Below, piece after piece: positions 1-13,800 of a stretch of 64,000 bases of DNA. Position 1 is the stretch's first letter, and each line of letters begins with the position of its first letter. The stretch is from Tubiluchus corallicola. Its lineage: Eukaryota; Priapulida; Priapulimorpha; Priapulimorphida; Tubiluchidae. The notes beneath the pieces were generated by a model that had not been told where the DNA came from, ran no database searches, and was given only the letters and a program-made list of their open reading frames with translations. Where the stretch lies: assembly GCA_030141605.1 (NCBI GenBank), contig JAQGDQ010000724.1:1-64000 (forward strand), in the 5' to 3' direction. The position numbers and the translations under genes are program-made.

Positions 1-1834
1 GTAAATGTGTATGGATTGCAATGTGGGCTTGGATTGCAAATGCTAGGAGGGTGCAAGACCTCATGTGGGCTTTCTAGCTCACATGGGGGCATGTAAATGT
101 GTATGGTGGAAGGAGAGCATGCAAATAAGCCCAGCCTGTGGGTAGAAGGCTGTGCATCCAAACTTACATGTGGGCTTGGATTGCACATGCAAGGAGGGCG
201 CAAGAATCCATGTGGGCTTTCTAGCTCACATGGTTGCATGTAAATGTGTACAGTGGAAGGAGAGCATGCACATAAGCCCCACATGTGGGGAGAAGGATGT
301 GCATCCAAACCCACATGTGGGTTTAGATTGCACATGGTAGGAGGGTGCAAGACCCCATGTGGGCTTACTAGCTCACACAGGGGCCTGCAAATGTGTATGG
401 GAGGAAGAAGGGCATGCATGTGCATCCAAACTTACATGTGGGCTTGGATTGCACATGCAAGGAGGGTGCAAGACCTCATGTGGGCTTTCTAGCTCACATG
501 GGGGCATGTAAATGTGTATGGTGGAAGGAGAGCATGCAAATAAGCCCAGCCTGTGGGGAGAAGGCTGTGCATCCAAACTTACCTGTGGGCTTGGATTGCA
601 CATGCAAGGAGGGCGCAAGAATCCATGTGGGCTTTCTAGCTCACATGGTTGCATGTAAATGTGTACAGTGGAAGGAGAGCATGCACATAAGCCCCACATG
701 TGGGGAGAAGGATGTGCATCCAAACCCACATGTGGGTTTAGATTGCACATGGTAGGAGGGTGCAAGACCCCATGTGGGCTTACTAGCTCACACAGGGGCC
801 TGCAAATGTGTATGGGAGGAAGAAGGGCATGCATGTGCATCCAAACTTACATGTGGGCTTGGATTGCACATGCAAGGAGGGTGCAAGACCTCATGTGGGC
901 TTTCTAGCTCACATGGTGGCATGTAAATGTGTATAGTGGAAGGAGAGCATGCACATAAGCCCCACATGTGGGGAGAAGGCTGTGCATCCAAACCCACATG
1001 TGGGCTTGGATTGCATATGGTAGGAGGGTGCAAGAACTCATGTGAGCTAATTGTCTCACACGAGGCCTTTGCACGTAAGCCCTACATGTGGGAGGTAGTA
1101 GGCATCCAAGCTCCTATGTGGGCTTGGATTGTGTGTGGTAGGGTGTGCAAGACCCAATGTGGGTTATCTACTCACACCTGGGCTTCGTAGTTAAGCCCCA
1201 CATTTTGGGAGGAGGATGTGCATCCAAGCACACAAGTGGGTTTGGATTGCACATGGTAGCAGGGCGCAAGAATCGATGTGGGCTTTCTAGCTCACATGGT
1301 GGCATGTAAATCTGTACAGTGGAAGGACAGCATGCACATAAGCCCCACATGTGGGAAAAGGATGTGCATCCAAGCCCACATGTGGGTTTGGATTGCACAT
1401 GGTAGGAGGGTGCAAGACCCCATGTGGGCTTTCTAGCTCACATGGGGGTATGTAAATGTGTATGGTGGAAGGAGAGCATGCAAATAAGCCCCACCTGTGG
1501 GGAGAAGGCTGTGCATCCAAACCCACATGTGGGCTTGGATTGCACATGGTAGGAGGGCGCAAGACCCCATGTGGGCTTTCTAGCTCACATGGTGGCATGT
1601 AAATGTGTACAGTGGAAGGAGAGCATGCACATAAGCCCCACATGTGGGGAGAAGGCTGTGCATCCAAACCCACATGTGGGCTTGGATTGCACATGGTAGG
1701 AGGGTGCAAAAACTCATGTGAGCTAATTGTCTCACACGAGGCCTTTGCATGTAAGCCCTACATGTGGGGAGGTAGTAGGCATCCAAGCTCCTATGTGGAT
1801 TAGAGATTGTGTGTGGTAGTGGGTTACAAGACCC
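1..1834. repeat. Satellite A, 147-bp monomer tandem array
   Basis: About 13 tandem monomers can be followed by the recurring word CATGTGGGCTTTCTAGCTC or its variants, at 62, 209, 356, 477, 624, 771, 892, about 1038, about 1150, 1274, 1421, 1568 and about 1713. The usual spacing is 147 bp, with 121-bp short monomers and diverged ones around 1038-1270. The monomer carries palindromes of the CCACATGTGG type. Because 147 is a multiple of three and the unit lacks stops in some frames, long repetitive frames appear on both strands. I treat these as non-coding. The array is cut by the start of the window. Confidence 0.95.
62..891. repeat. 415-bp higher-order repeat in satellite A (two copies)
   Basis: Monomers recur in the order 147 + 147 + 121 bp. 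The pattern 62-209-356 is repeated at 477-624-771, so 62-476 and 477-891 are nearly identical 415-bp trimers. A separate segment of about 210 bp (about 911-1121) recurs at about 1586-1797, an offset of 676 bp, so at least two scales of duplication are present. Confidence 0.9.
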
Positions 1835-4800
1835 AGATGTTTCGGGTTGTTTGTAGATGTTTGGGACTGCTCTAAATGAGTGGTTAGATGCTGCAGTTTT
1901 GTCAATATAGCTAAATAGATGAATAGAATTTGATGTACGTGTCAGATGTTTCAGATTGCTCTAAGTGAGCTCTGATTAGATGTTTCAGAATGTCTGTGGA
2001 TCTTAACTGATTATTGAGATCAGGTATAAATGCCTTCAGACATGATGTAGATGTTTTCGGTTGCGTATAGATGCCATCTCACCAAACGGTTGAGTCTTCC
2101 TACCAGATGCAAGAGTTTGGTCATTGATGTCTTCTAAGAAGCTAATTGAGGCTATCGCTGTATTTCTCTATCAGATACTTATCTCATTGCCTAACATTGC
2201 CTGTACAGGTCTTCTGGTTAGGTATCTGAGATTTGCAATAGATTTCATCAGTCTATGTGTTAGAGATTGTTCTAAGTGAGTTCTGACTAGATGTTTCGGG
2301 TTGTTTGTAGATATTTGGGACTGCTCTAAATGAGTCTGGTTAGATGCTGCAGTTTGTCTTTGTTTACGTGTCAGATGTTTCAGATTGCTTTAAGTGCGTT
2401 CTGACTAGATGTTTCAGAACGTCTGTGGATCTTAACAGATTATTGGGATCAGGTATAAGTGCCTTCAGACATGATGTAGATGTTTTCGGTTGCGTATAGA
2501 TGCCATCTCACCAAACGGTTGAGTCTTCCTACCAGATGCAAGAGTTTGGTCATTGATGTCTTCTAAGAAGCTAATTGAGGCTATCGCTGTATTTCTCTAT
2601 CAGATCTTATGTCATTGCCTAACATTGCCTGTACAGGTCTTCTGGTTAGATATCTGAGATTTGCAATAGATTTCATCAGTCTAAGTGTTAGAGATTGTTC
2701 TAAGTGAGTTCTGACTAGATGTTTCGGGTTGTTTGTAGATGTTTGGGACTGCTCTAAATGAGTCTGGTTAGATGCTGCAGTTTTGTCTATATATCTAAAT
2801 AGATGAATAGAATTTGATGTACGTGTCAGATATTTCAGATTGCTCTAAGTGAGTTCTGACTAGATGTTTCAGAACGTCTGTGGATCTTAACAGATTATTG
2901 GGATCAGGTATAAGTGCCTTCAGACATGATGTAGATGTTTTCGGTTGCGTATAGATGCCATCTCACCAAACGGTTGCGTCTTCCTACCAGATGCAAGAGT
3001 TTGGTCATTGATGTCTTCTAAGAAGCTAATTGAGGCTATCGCTGTATTTCTCTATCAGATCTTATGTCATTTGCCTAACATGTCTTCTGGTTAGGTATCT
3101 GAGATTTGCAATAGATTTCATCAGTCTAAGTGTTAGAGATTGTTCTAAGTGAGTTCAGACTAGATGTTTCGGGTTGTTTGTAGATGTTTGGGACTGCTCT
3201 AAATGAGTCTGGTTAGATGCTGCAGTTTTGTCAATATATCTAAATAGATGAATAGAATTTGATGTACGTGTCAGATGTTTCAGATTGCTCTAAGTGAGCT
3301 CTGATTAGATGTTTCAGAATGTCTGTGGATCTTAACTGATTATTGAGATCAGGTATAAATGCCTTCAGACATGATATAGATGTTTTCGGTTGCGTATAGA
3401 TGCCATCTCACCAAACGGTTGAGTCTTCCTACCAGATGCAAGAGTTTGGTCATTGATGTCTTCTAAGAAGCTAATTGAGGCTATCGCTGTATTTCTCTAT
3501 CAGATACTTATCTCATTGCCTAACATTGCCTGTACAGGTCTTCTGGTTAGGTATCTGAGATTTGCAATAGATTTCATCAGTCTATGTGTTAGAGATTGTT
3601 CTAAGTGAGTTCTGACTAGATGTTTCGGGTTGTTTGTAGATATTTGGGACTGCTCTAAATGAGTCTGGTTAGATGCTGCAGTTTGTCTTTGTTTACGTGT
3701 CAGATGTTTCAGATTGCTTTAAGTGCGTTCTGACTAGATGTTTCAGAACGTCTGTGGATCTTAACAGATTATTGGGATCAGGTATAAGTGCCTTCAGACA
3801 TGATGTAGATGTTTTCGGTTGCGTATAGATGCCATCTCACCAAACGGTTGAGTCTTCCTACCAGATGCAAGAGTTTGGTCATTGATGTCTTCTAAGAAGC
3901 TAATTGAGGCTATCGCTGTATTTCTCTATCAGATCTTATGTCATTGCCTAACATTGCCTGTACAGGTCTTCTGGTTAGATATCTGAGATTTGCAATAGAT
4001 TTCATCAGTCTAAGTGTTAGAGATTGTTCTAAGTGAGTTCTGACTAGATGTTTCGGGTTGTTTGTAGATGTTTGGGACTGCTCTAAATGAGTCTGGTTAG
4101 ATGCTGCAGTTTTGTCTATATATCTAAATAGATGAATAGAATTTGATGTACGTGTCAGATATTTCAGATTGCTCTAAGTGAGTTCTGATTAGATGTTTCA
4201 GAACGTCTGAGGATCTTAACAGACTATTGGGATCAGGTATAAGTGCCTTCAGATATGATGTAGATGTTTTCGGTTGCGTATAGATACCATCTCACCAAAC
4301 GGTTGCGTTTTCCTACCAGATGCTAGAGTTTGGTCATTGATGTCTTCTAAGAAGCTAATTGAGGCTATCGCTGTATTTCTCTATCAGATACTTATCTCAT
4401 TGCCTAACATTGCCTGTACAGGTCTTCTGGTTAGGTATCTGAGATTTGCAATAGATTTCATCAGTCTATGTGTTAGAGATTGTTCTAAGTGAGTTCTGAC
4501 TAGATGTTTCGGGTTGTTTGTAGATATTTGGGACTGCTCTAAATGAGTCTGGTTAGATGCTGCAGTTTGTCTTTGTTTACGTGTCAGATGTTTCAGATTG
4601 CTTTAAGTGCGTTCTGACTAGATGTTTCAGAACGTCTGTGGATCTTAACAGATTATTGGGATCAGGTATAAGTGCCTTCAGACATGATGTAGATGTTTTC
4701 GGTTGCGTATAGATGCCATCTCACCAAACGGTTGAGTCTTCCTACCAGATGCAAGAGTTTGGTCATTGATGTCTTCTAAGAAGCTAATTGAGGCTATCGC

Positions 4801-7800
4801 TGTATTTCTCTATCAGATCTTATGTCATTGCCTAACATTGCCTGTACAGGTCTTCTGGTTAGATATCTGAGATTTGCAATAGATTTCATCAGTGTAAGTG
4901 TTAGAGATTGTTCTAAGTGAGTTCTGACTAGATGTTTCGGGTTGTTTGTAGATATTTGGGACTGCTCTAAATGAGTCTGGTTAGATGCTGCAGTTTGTCT
5001 TTGTTTACGTGTCAGATGTTTCAGATTGCTTTAAGTGCGTTCTGACTAGATGTTTCAGAACGTCTGTGGATCTTAACAGATTATTGAGATCAGGTATAAA
5101 TGCCTTCAGACATGATATAGATGTTTTCGGTTGCGTATAGATGCCATCTCACCAAACGGTTGAGTCTTCCTACCAGATGCAAGAGTTTGGTCATTGATGT
5201 CTTCTAAGAAGCTAATTGAGGCTATCGCTGTATTTCTCTATCAGATCTTATGTCATTGCCTAACATTGCCTGTACAGGTCTTCTGGTTAGATATCTGAGA
5301 TTTGCAATAGATTTCATCAGTCTAAGTGTTAGAGATTGTTCTAAGTGAGTTCTGACTAGATGTTTCGGGTTGTTTGTAGATGTTTGGGACTGCTCTAAAT
5401 GAGTCTGGTTAGATGCTGCAGTTTTGTCTATATATCTAAATAGATGAATAGAATTTGATGTACGTGTCAGATATTTCAGATTGCTCTAAGTGAGTTCTGA
5501 TTAGATGTTTCAGAACGTCTGAGGATCTTAACAGACTATTGGGATCAGGTATAAGTGCCTTCAGATATGATGTAGATGTTTTCGGTTGCGTATAGATGCC
5601 ATCTCACCAAACGGTTGCGTTTTCCTACCAGATGCTAGAGTTTGGTCATTGATGTCTTCTAAGAAGCTAATTGAGGCTATCGCTGTATTTCTCTATCAGA
5701 TACTTATCTCATTGCCTAACATTGCCTGTACAGGTCTTCTGGTTAGGTATCTGAGATTTGCAATAGATTTCATCAGCCTATGTGTTAGAGATTGTTCTAA
5801 GTGAGTTCTGACTAGATGTTTCGGGTTGTTTGTAGATATTTGGGACTGCTCTAAATGAGTCTGGTTAGATGCTGCAGTTTGTCTTTGTTTACGTGTCAGA
5901 TGTTTCAGATTGCTTTAAGTGCGTTCTGACTAGATGTTTCAGAACGTCTGTGGATCTTAACAGATTATTGGGATCAGGTATAAGTGCCTTCAGACATGAT
6001 GTAGATGTTTTCGGTTGCGTATAGATGCCATCTCACCAAACGGTTGAGTCTTCCTACCAGATGCAAGAGTTTGGTCATTGATGTCTTCTAAGAAGCTAAT
6101 TGAGGCTATCGCTGTATTTCTCTATCAGATCTTATGTCATTGCCTAACATTGCCTGTACAGGTCTTCTGGTTAGATATCTGAGATTTGCAATAGATTTCA
6201 TCAGTCTAAGTGTTAGAGATTGTTCTAAGTGAGTTCTGACTAGATGTTTCGGGTTGTTTGTAGATGTTTGGGACTGCTCTAAATGAGTCTGGTTAGATGC
6301 TGCAGTTTTGTCTATATATCTAAATAGATGAATAGAATTTGATGTACGTGTCAGATGTTTCAGCTTGCTCTAAGTGAGCTCTGATTAGAAATTTCAGAAT
6401 GTCTGTGGATCTTAACTGATTATTGAGATCAGGTATAAATGCCTTCAGACATGATGTAGATGTTTTCGGTTGCGTATAGATGCCATCTCACCAAACGGTT
6501 GAGTCTTCCTACCAGATGCAAGAGTTTGGTCATTGATGTCTTCTAAGAAGCTAATTGAGGCTATCGCTGTATTTCTCTATCAGATACTTATCTCATTGCC
6601 TAACATTGCCTGTACAGGTCTTCTGGTTAGGTATCTGAGATTTGCAATAGATTTCATCAGTCTATGTGTTAGAGATTGTTCTAAGTGAGTTCTGACTAGA
6701 TGTTTCGGGTTGTTTGTAGATGTTTGGGACTGCTCTAAATGAGTCTGGTTAGATGCTGCAGTTTTGTCTATATATCTAAATAGATGAATAGAATTTGATG
6801 TACGTGTCAGATATTTCAGATTGCTCTAAGTGCGTTCTGACTAGATGTTTCAGAACGTCTGTGGATCTTAACAGATTATTGGGATCAGGTATAAGTGCCT
6901 TCAGACATGATGTAGATGTTTTCGGTTGCGTATAGATGCCATCTCACCAAACGGTTGAGTCTTCCTACCAGATGCAAGAGTTTGGTCATTGATGTCTTCT
7001 AAGAAGCTAATTGAGGCTATCGCTGTATTTCTCTATCAGATCTTATGTCATTGCCTAACATTGCCTGTACAGGTCTTCTGGTTAGGTATCTGAGATTTGC
7101 AATAGATTTCATCAGTCTAAGTGTTAGAGATTGTTCTAAGTGAGTTCTGACTAGATGTTTCGGGTTGTTTGTAGATGTTTGGGACTGCTCTAAATGAGTT
7201 CTGGTTAGATGCTGCAGTTTTGTCTATATGTCTAAAATAGATGAATAGAATTGGATGTACGTGTCAGATATTTCAGATTGCTCTAAGTGAGTTCTGATTA
7301 GATGTTTCAGAATGTCTGTGGATCTTAACTGATTATTGAGATCAGGTATAAATGCCTTCAGACATGATGTAGATGTTTTCGGTTGCGTATAGATGCCATC
7401 TCACCAAACGGTTGCGTCTTCCTACCAGATGCAAGAGTTTGGTCATTGATGTCTTCTAAGAAGCTAATTGAGGCTATCGCTGTATTTCTCTATCAGATCT
7501 TATGTCATTTGCCTAACATGTCTTCTGGTTAGGTATCTGAGATTTGCAATAGATTTCATCAGTCTAAGTGTTAGAGATTGTTCTAAGTGAGTTCTGACTA
7601 GATGTTTCGGGTTGTTTGTAGATGTTTGGGACTGCTCTAAATGAGTCTGGTTAGATGCTGCAGTTTTGTCAATATAGCTAAATAGATGAATAGAATTTGA
7701 TGTACGTGTCAGATGTTTCAGATTGCTCTAAGTGAGCTCTGATTAGATGTTTCAGAATGTCTGTGGATCTTAACTGATTATTGAGATCAGGTATAAATGC

Positions 7801-10800
7801 CTTCAGACATGATATAGATGTTTTCGGTTGCGTATAGATGCCATCTCACCAAACGGTTGAGTCTTCCTACCAGATGCAAGAGTTTGGTCATTGATGTCTT
7901 CTAAGAAGCTAATTGAGGCTATCGCTGTATTTCTCTATCAGATACTTATCTCATTGCCTAACATTGCCTGTACAGGTCTTCTGGTTAGGTATCTGAGATT
8001 TGCAATAGATTTCATCAGTCTATGTGTTAGAGATTGTTCTAAGTGAGTTCTGACTAGATGTTTCGGGTTGTTTGTAGATATTTGGGACTGCTCTAAATGA
8101 GTCTGGTTAGATGCTGCAGTTTGTCTTTGTTTACGTGTCAGATGTTTCAGATTGCTTTAAGTGCGTTCTGACTAGATGTTTCAGAACGTCTGTGGATCTT
8201 AACAGATTATTGGGATCAGGTATAAGTGCCTTCAGACATGATGTAGATGTTTTCGGTTGCGTATAGATGCCATCTCACCAAACGGTTGAGTCTTCCTACC
8301 AGATGCAAGAGTTTGGTCATTGATGTCTTCTAAGAAGCTAATTGAGGCTATCGCTGTATTTCTCTATCAGATCTTATGTCATTGCCTAACATTGCCTGTA
8401 CAGGTCTTCTGGTTAGATATCTGAGATTTGCAATAGATTTCATCAGTCTAAGTGTTAGAGATTGTTCTAAGTGAGTTCTGACTAGATGTTTCGGGTTGTT
8501 TGTAGATGTTTGGGACTGCTCTAAATGAGTCTGGTTAGATGCTGCAGTTTTGTCTATATATCTAAATAGATGAATAGAATTTGATGTACGTGTCAGATAT
8601 TTCAGATTGCTCTAAGTGAGTTCTGATTAGATGTTTCAGAACGTCTGAGGATCTTAACAGATTATTGGGATCAGGTATAAGTGCCTTCAGACATGATGTA
8701 GATGTTTTCGGTTGCGTATAGATGCCATCTCACCAAACGGTTGAGTCTTCCTACCAGATGCAAGAGTTTGGTCATTGATGTCTTCTAAGAAGCTAATTGA
8801 GGCTATCGCTGTATTTCTCTATCAGATCTTATGTCATTTGCCTAACATGTCTTCTGGTTAGGTATCTGAGATTTGCAATAGATTTCATCAGTCTAAGTGT
8901 TAGAGATTGTTCTAAGTGAGTTCAGACTAGATGTTTCGGGTTGTTTGTAGATGTTTGGGACTGCTCTAAATGAGTGGTTAGATGCTGCAGTTTTGTCAAT
9001 ATAGCTAAATAGATGAATAGAATTTGATGTACGTGTCAGATGTTTCAGATTGCTCTAAGTGAGCTCTGATTAGATGTTTCAGAATGTCTGTGGATCTTAA
9101 CTGATTATTGAGATCAGGTATAAATGCCTTCAGACATGATGTAGATGTTTTCGGTTGCGTATAGATGCCATCTCACCAAACGGTTGGTCTTCCTACCAGA
9201 TGCAAGAGTTTGGTCATTGATGTCTTCTAAGAAGCTAATTGAGGCTATCGCTGTATTTCTCTATCAGATCTTATGTCATTTGCCTAACCACATGTCTTCT
9301 GGTTAGGTATCTGAGATTTGCAATAGATTTCATCAGTCTAAGTGTTAGAGATTGTTCTAAGTGAGTTCAGACTAGATGTTTCGGGTTGTTTGTAGATGTT
9401 TGGGACTGCTCTAAATGAGTGGTTAGATGCTGCAGTTTTGTCAATATAGCTAAATAGATGAATAGAATTTGATGTACGTGTCAGATGTTTCAGATTGCTC
9501 TAAGTGAGCTCTGATTAGATGTTTCAGAATGTCTGTGGATCTTAACTGATTATTGAGATCAGGTATAAATGCCTTCAGACATGATGTAGATGTTTTCGGT
9601 TGCGTATAGATGCCATCTCACCAAACGGTTGAGTCTTCCTACCAGATGCAAGAGTTTGGTCATTGATGTCTTCTAAGAAGCTAATTGAGGCTATCGCTGT
9701 ATTTCTCTATCAGATACTTATCTCATTGCCTAACATTGCCTGTACAGGTCTTCTGGTTAGGTATCTGAGATTTGCAATAGATTTCATCAGTCTATGTGTT
9801 AGAGATTGTTCTAAGTGAGTTCTGACTAGATGTTTCGGGTTGTTTGTAGATATTTGGGACTGCTCTAAATGAGTCTGGTTAGATGCTGCAGTTTGTCTTT
9901 GTTTACGTGTCAGATGTTTCAGATTGCTTTAAGTGCGTTCTGACTAGATGTTTCAGAACGTCTGTGGATCTTAACAGATTATTGGGATCAGGTATAAGTG
10001 CCTTCAGACATGATGTAGATGTTTTCGGTTGCGTATAGATGCCATCTCACCAAACGGTTGAGTCTTCCTACCAGATGCAAGAGTTTGGTCATTGATGTCT
10101 TCTAAGAAGCTAATTGAGGCTATCGCTGTATTTCTCTATCAGATCTTATGTCATTGCCTAACATTGCCTGTACAGGTCTTCTGGTTAGATATCTGAGATT
10201 TGCAATAGATTTCATCAGTCTAAGTGTTAGAGATTGTTCTAAGTGAGTTCTGACTAGATGTTTCGGGTTGTTTGTAGATGTTTGGGACTGCTCTAAATGA
10301 GTCTGGTTAGATGCTGCAGTTTTGTCTATATATCTAAATAGATGAATAGAATTTGATGTACGTGTCAGATATTTCAGATTGCTCTAAGTGAGTTCTGATT
10401 AGATGTTTCAGAACGTCTGAGGATCTTAACAGACTATTGGGATCAGGTATAAGTGCCTTCAGATATGATGTAGATGTTTTCGGTTGCGTATAGATGCCAT
10501 CTCACCAAACGGTTGCGTTTTCCTACCAGATGCTAGAGTTTGGTCATTGATGTCTTCTAAGAAGCTAATTGAGGCTATCGCTGTATTTCTCTATCAGATA
10601 CTTATCTCATTGCCTAACATTGCCTGTACAGGTCTTCTGGTTAGGTATCTGAGATTTGCAATAGATTTCATCAGTCTATGTGTTAGAGATTGTTCTAAGT
10701 GAGTTCTGACTAGATGTTTCGGGTTGTTTGTAGATATTTGGGACTGCTCTAAATGAGTCTGGTTAGATGCTGCAGTTTTGTCTATATATCTAAATAGATG

Positions 10801-13800
10801 AATAGTGATGTACGTGTCAGATGTTTCAGATTGCTCTAAGTGAGTTCTGACTAGATGTTTCAGAACGTCTGTGGATCTTAACAGATTATTGGGATCAGGT
10901 ATAAGTGCCTTCAGACATGATGTAGATGTTTTCGGTTGCGTATAGATGCCATCTCACCAAACGGTTGAGTCTTCCTACCAGATGCAAGAGTTTGGTCATT
11001 GATGTCTTCTAAGAAGCTAATTGAGGCTATCGCTGTATTTCTCTATCAGATCTTATGTCATTGCCTAACATTGCCTGTACAGGTCTTCTGGTTAGGTATC
11101 TGAGATTTGCAATAGATTTCATCAGTCTAAGTGTTAGAGATTGTTCTAAGTGAGTTCTGACTAGATGTTTCGGGTTGTTTGTAGATATTTGGGACTGCTC
11201 TAAATGATTCTGGTTAGATGCTGAAGTTTGTCTTTGTTTACGTGTCAGATGTTTCAGATTGCTTTAAGTGCGTTCTGACTAGATGTTTCAGAACGTCTGT
11301 GGATCTTAACAGATTATTGGGATCAGGTATAAGTGCCTTCAGACATGATGTAGATGTTTTCGGTTGCGTATAGATGCCATCTCACCAAACGGTTGAGTCT
11401 TCCTACCAGATGCAAGAGTTTGGTCATTGATGTCTTCTAAGAAGCTAATTGAGGCTATCGCTGTATTTCTCTATCAGATCTTATGTCATTGCCTAACATT
11501 GCCTGTACAGGTCTTCTGGTTAGATATCTGAGATTTGCAATAGATTTCATCAGTCTAAGTGTTAGAGATTGTTCTAAGTGAGTTCTGACTAGATGTTTCG
11601 GGTTGTTTGTAGATGTTTGGGACTGCTCTAAATGAGTCTGGTTAGATGCTGCAGTTTTGTCTATATATCTAAATAGATGAATAGAATTTGATGTACGTGT
11701 CAGATATTTCAGATTGCTCTAAGTGAGTTCTGATTAGATGTTTCAGAACGTCTGAGGATCTTAACAGACTATTGGGATCAGGTATAAGTGCCTTCAGACA
11801 TGATGTAGATGTTTTCGGTTGCGTATAGATGCCATCTCACCAAACGGTTGAGTCTTCCTACCAGATGCAAGAGTTTGGTCATTGATGTCTTCTAAGAAGC
11901 TAATTGAGGCTATCGCTGTATTTCTCTATCAGATCTTATGTCATTGCCTAACATTGCCTGTACAGGTCTTCTGGTTAGATATCTGAGATTTGCAATAGAT
12001 TTCATCAGTCTAAGTGTTAGAGATTGTTCTAAGTGAGTTCTGACTAGATGTTTCGGGTTGTTTGTAGATGTTTGGGACTGCTCTAAATGAGTCTGGTTAG
12101 ATGCTGCAGTTTTGTCTATATATCTAAATAGATGAATAGAATTTGATGTACGTGTCAGATATTTCAGATTGCTCTAAGTGAGTTCTGATTAGATGTTTCA
12201 GAACGTCTGAGGATCTTAACAGACTATTGGGATCAGGTATAAGTGCCTTCAGATATGATGTAGATGTTTTCGGTTGCCTATAGATGCCATCTCACCAAAC
12301 GGTTGCGTTTTCCTACCAGATGCTAGAGTTTGGTCATTGATGTCTTCTAAGAAGCTAATTGAGGCTATCGCTGTATTTCTCTATCAGATACTTATCTCAT
12401 TGCCTAACATTGCCTGTACAGGTCTTCTGGTTAGGTATCTGAGATTTGCAATAGATTTCATCAGTCTATGTGTTAGAGATTGTTCTAAGTGAGAGTTCTA
12501 ACTAGATGTTTCGGGTTGTTGGTAGATGTTTGGGACTGCTCTAAATGAGTGGTTAGATGCTGCAGTTTTGTCAATATATCTAAATAGATGAATAGAATTT
12601 GATGTACGTGTCAGATGTTTCAGATTGCTCTAAGTGAGTTCTGATTAGATGTTTCAGAATGTCTGTGGATCTTAACAGATTATTGGGATCAGGTATAAGT
12701 GCCTTCAGACATGATGTAGATGTTTTCGGTTGCGTATAGATGCCATCTCACCAAACGGTTGAGTCTTCCTACCAGATGCAAGAGTTTGGTCATTGATGTC
12801 TTCTAAGAAGCTAATTGAGGCTATCGCTGTATTTCTCTATCAGATCTTATGTCATTGCCTAACATTGCCTGTACAGGTCTTCTGGTTAGATATCTGAGAT
12901 TTGCAATAGATTTCATCAGTCTAAGTGTTAGAGATTGTTCTAAGTGAGTTCTGACTAGATGTTTCGGGTTGTTTGTAGATGTTTGGGACTGCTCTAAATG
13001 AGTCTGGTTAGATGCTGCAGTTTTGTCTATATATCTAAATAGATGAATAGAATTTGATGTACGTGTCAGATATTTCAGATTGCTCTAAGTGAGTTCTGAT
13101 TAGATGTTTCAGAACGTCTGAGGATCTTAACAGACTATTGGGATCAGGTATAAGTGCCTTCAGATATGATGTAGATGTTTTCGGTTGCGTATAGATGCCA
13201 TCTCACCAAACGGTTGCGTTTTCCTACCAGATGCTAGAGTTTGGTCATTGATGTCTTCTAAGAAGCTAATTGAGGCTATCGCTGTATTTCTCTATCAGAT
13301 ACTTATCTCATTGCCTAACATTGCCTGTACAGGTCTTCTGGTTAGGTATCTGAGATTTGCAATAGATTTCATCAGTCTATGTGTTAGAGATTGTTCTAAG
13401 TGAGTTCTGACTAGATGTTTCGGGTTGTTTGTAGATATTTGGGACTGCTCTAAATGAGTCTGGTTAGATGCTGCAGTTTGTCTTTGTTTACGTGTCAGAT
13501 ATTTCAGATTGCTCTAAGTGAGTTCTGATTAGATGTTTCAGAACGTCTGTGGATCTTAACAGATTATTGGGATCAGGTATAAGTGCCTTCAGACATGATG
13601 TAGATGTTTTCGGTTGCGTATAGATGCCATCTCACCAAACGGTTGAGTCTTCCTACCAGATGCAAGAGTTTGGTCATTGATGTCTTCTAAGAAGCTAATT
13701 GAGGCTATCGCTGTATTTCTCTATCAGATCTTATGTCATTGCCTAACATTGCCTGTACAGGTCTTCTGGTTAGATATCTGAGATTTGCAATAGATTTCAT

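Noticed and set aside
373-1709. Long Cys/His/Pro-rich open frames on both strands in satellite A (up to 155 codons)
   Set aside because: They follow the 147-bp tandem unit, exist on both strands and change frame at the 121-bp units. They are by-products of the repeat.
4274-13403. Five almost identical 72-codon ORFs
   Set aside because: They are the same stop-free stretch in repeated satellite B units. Other units carry stops in that frame, so coding constraint is not supported.
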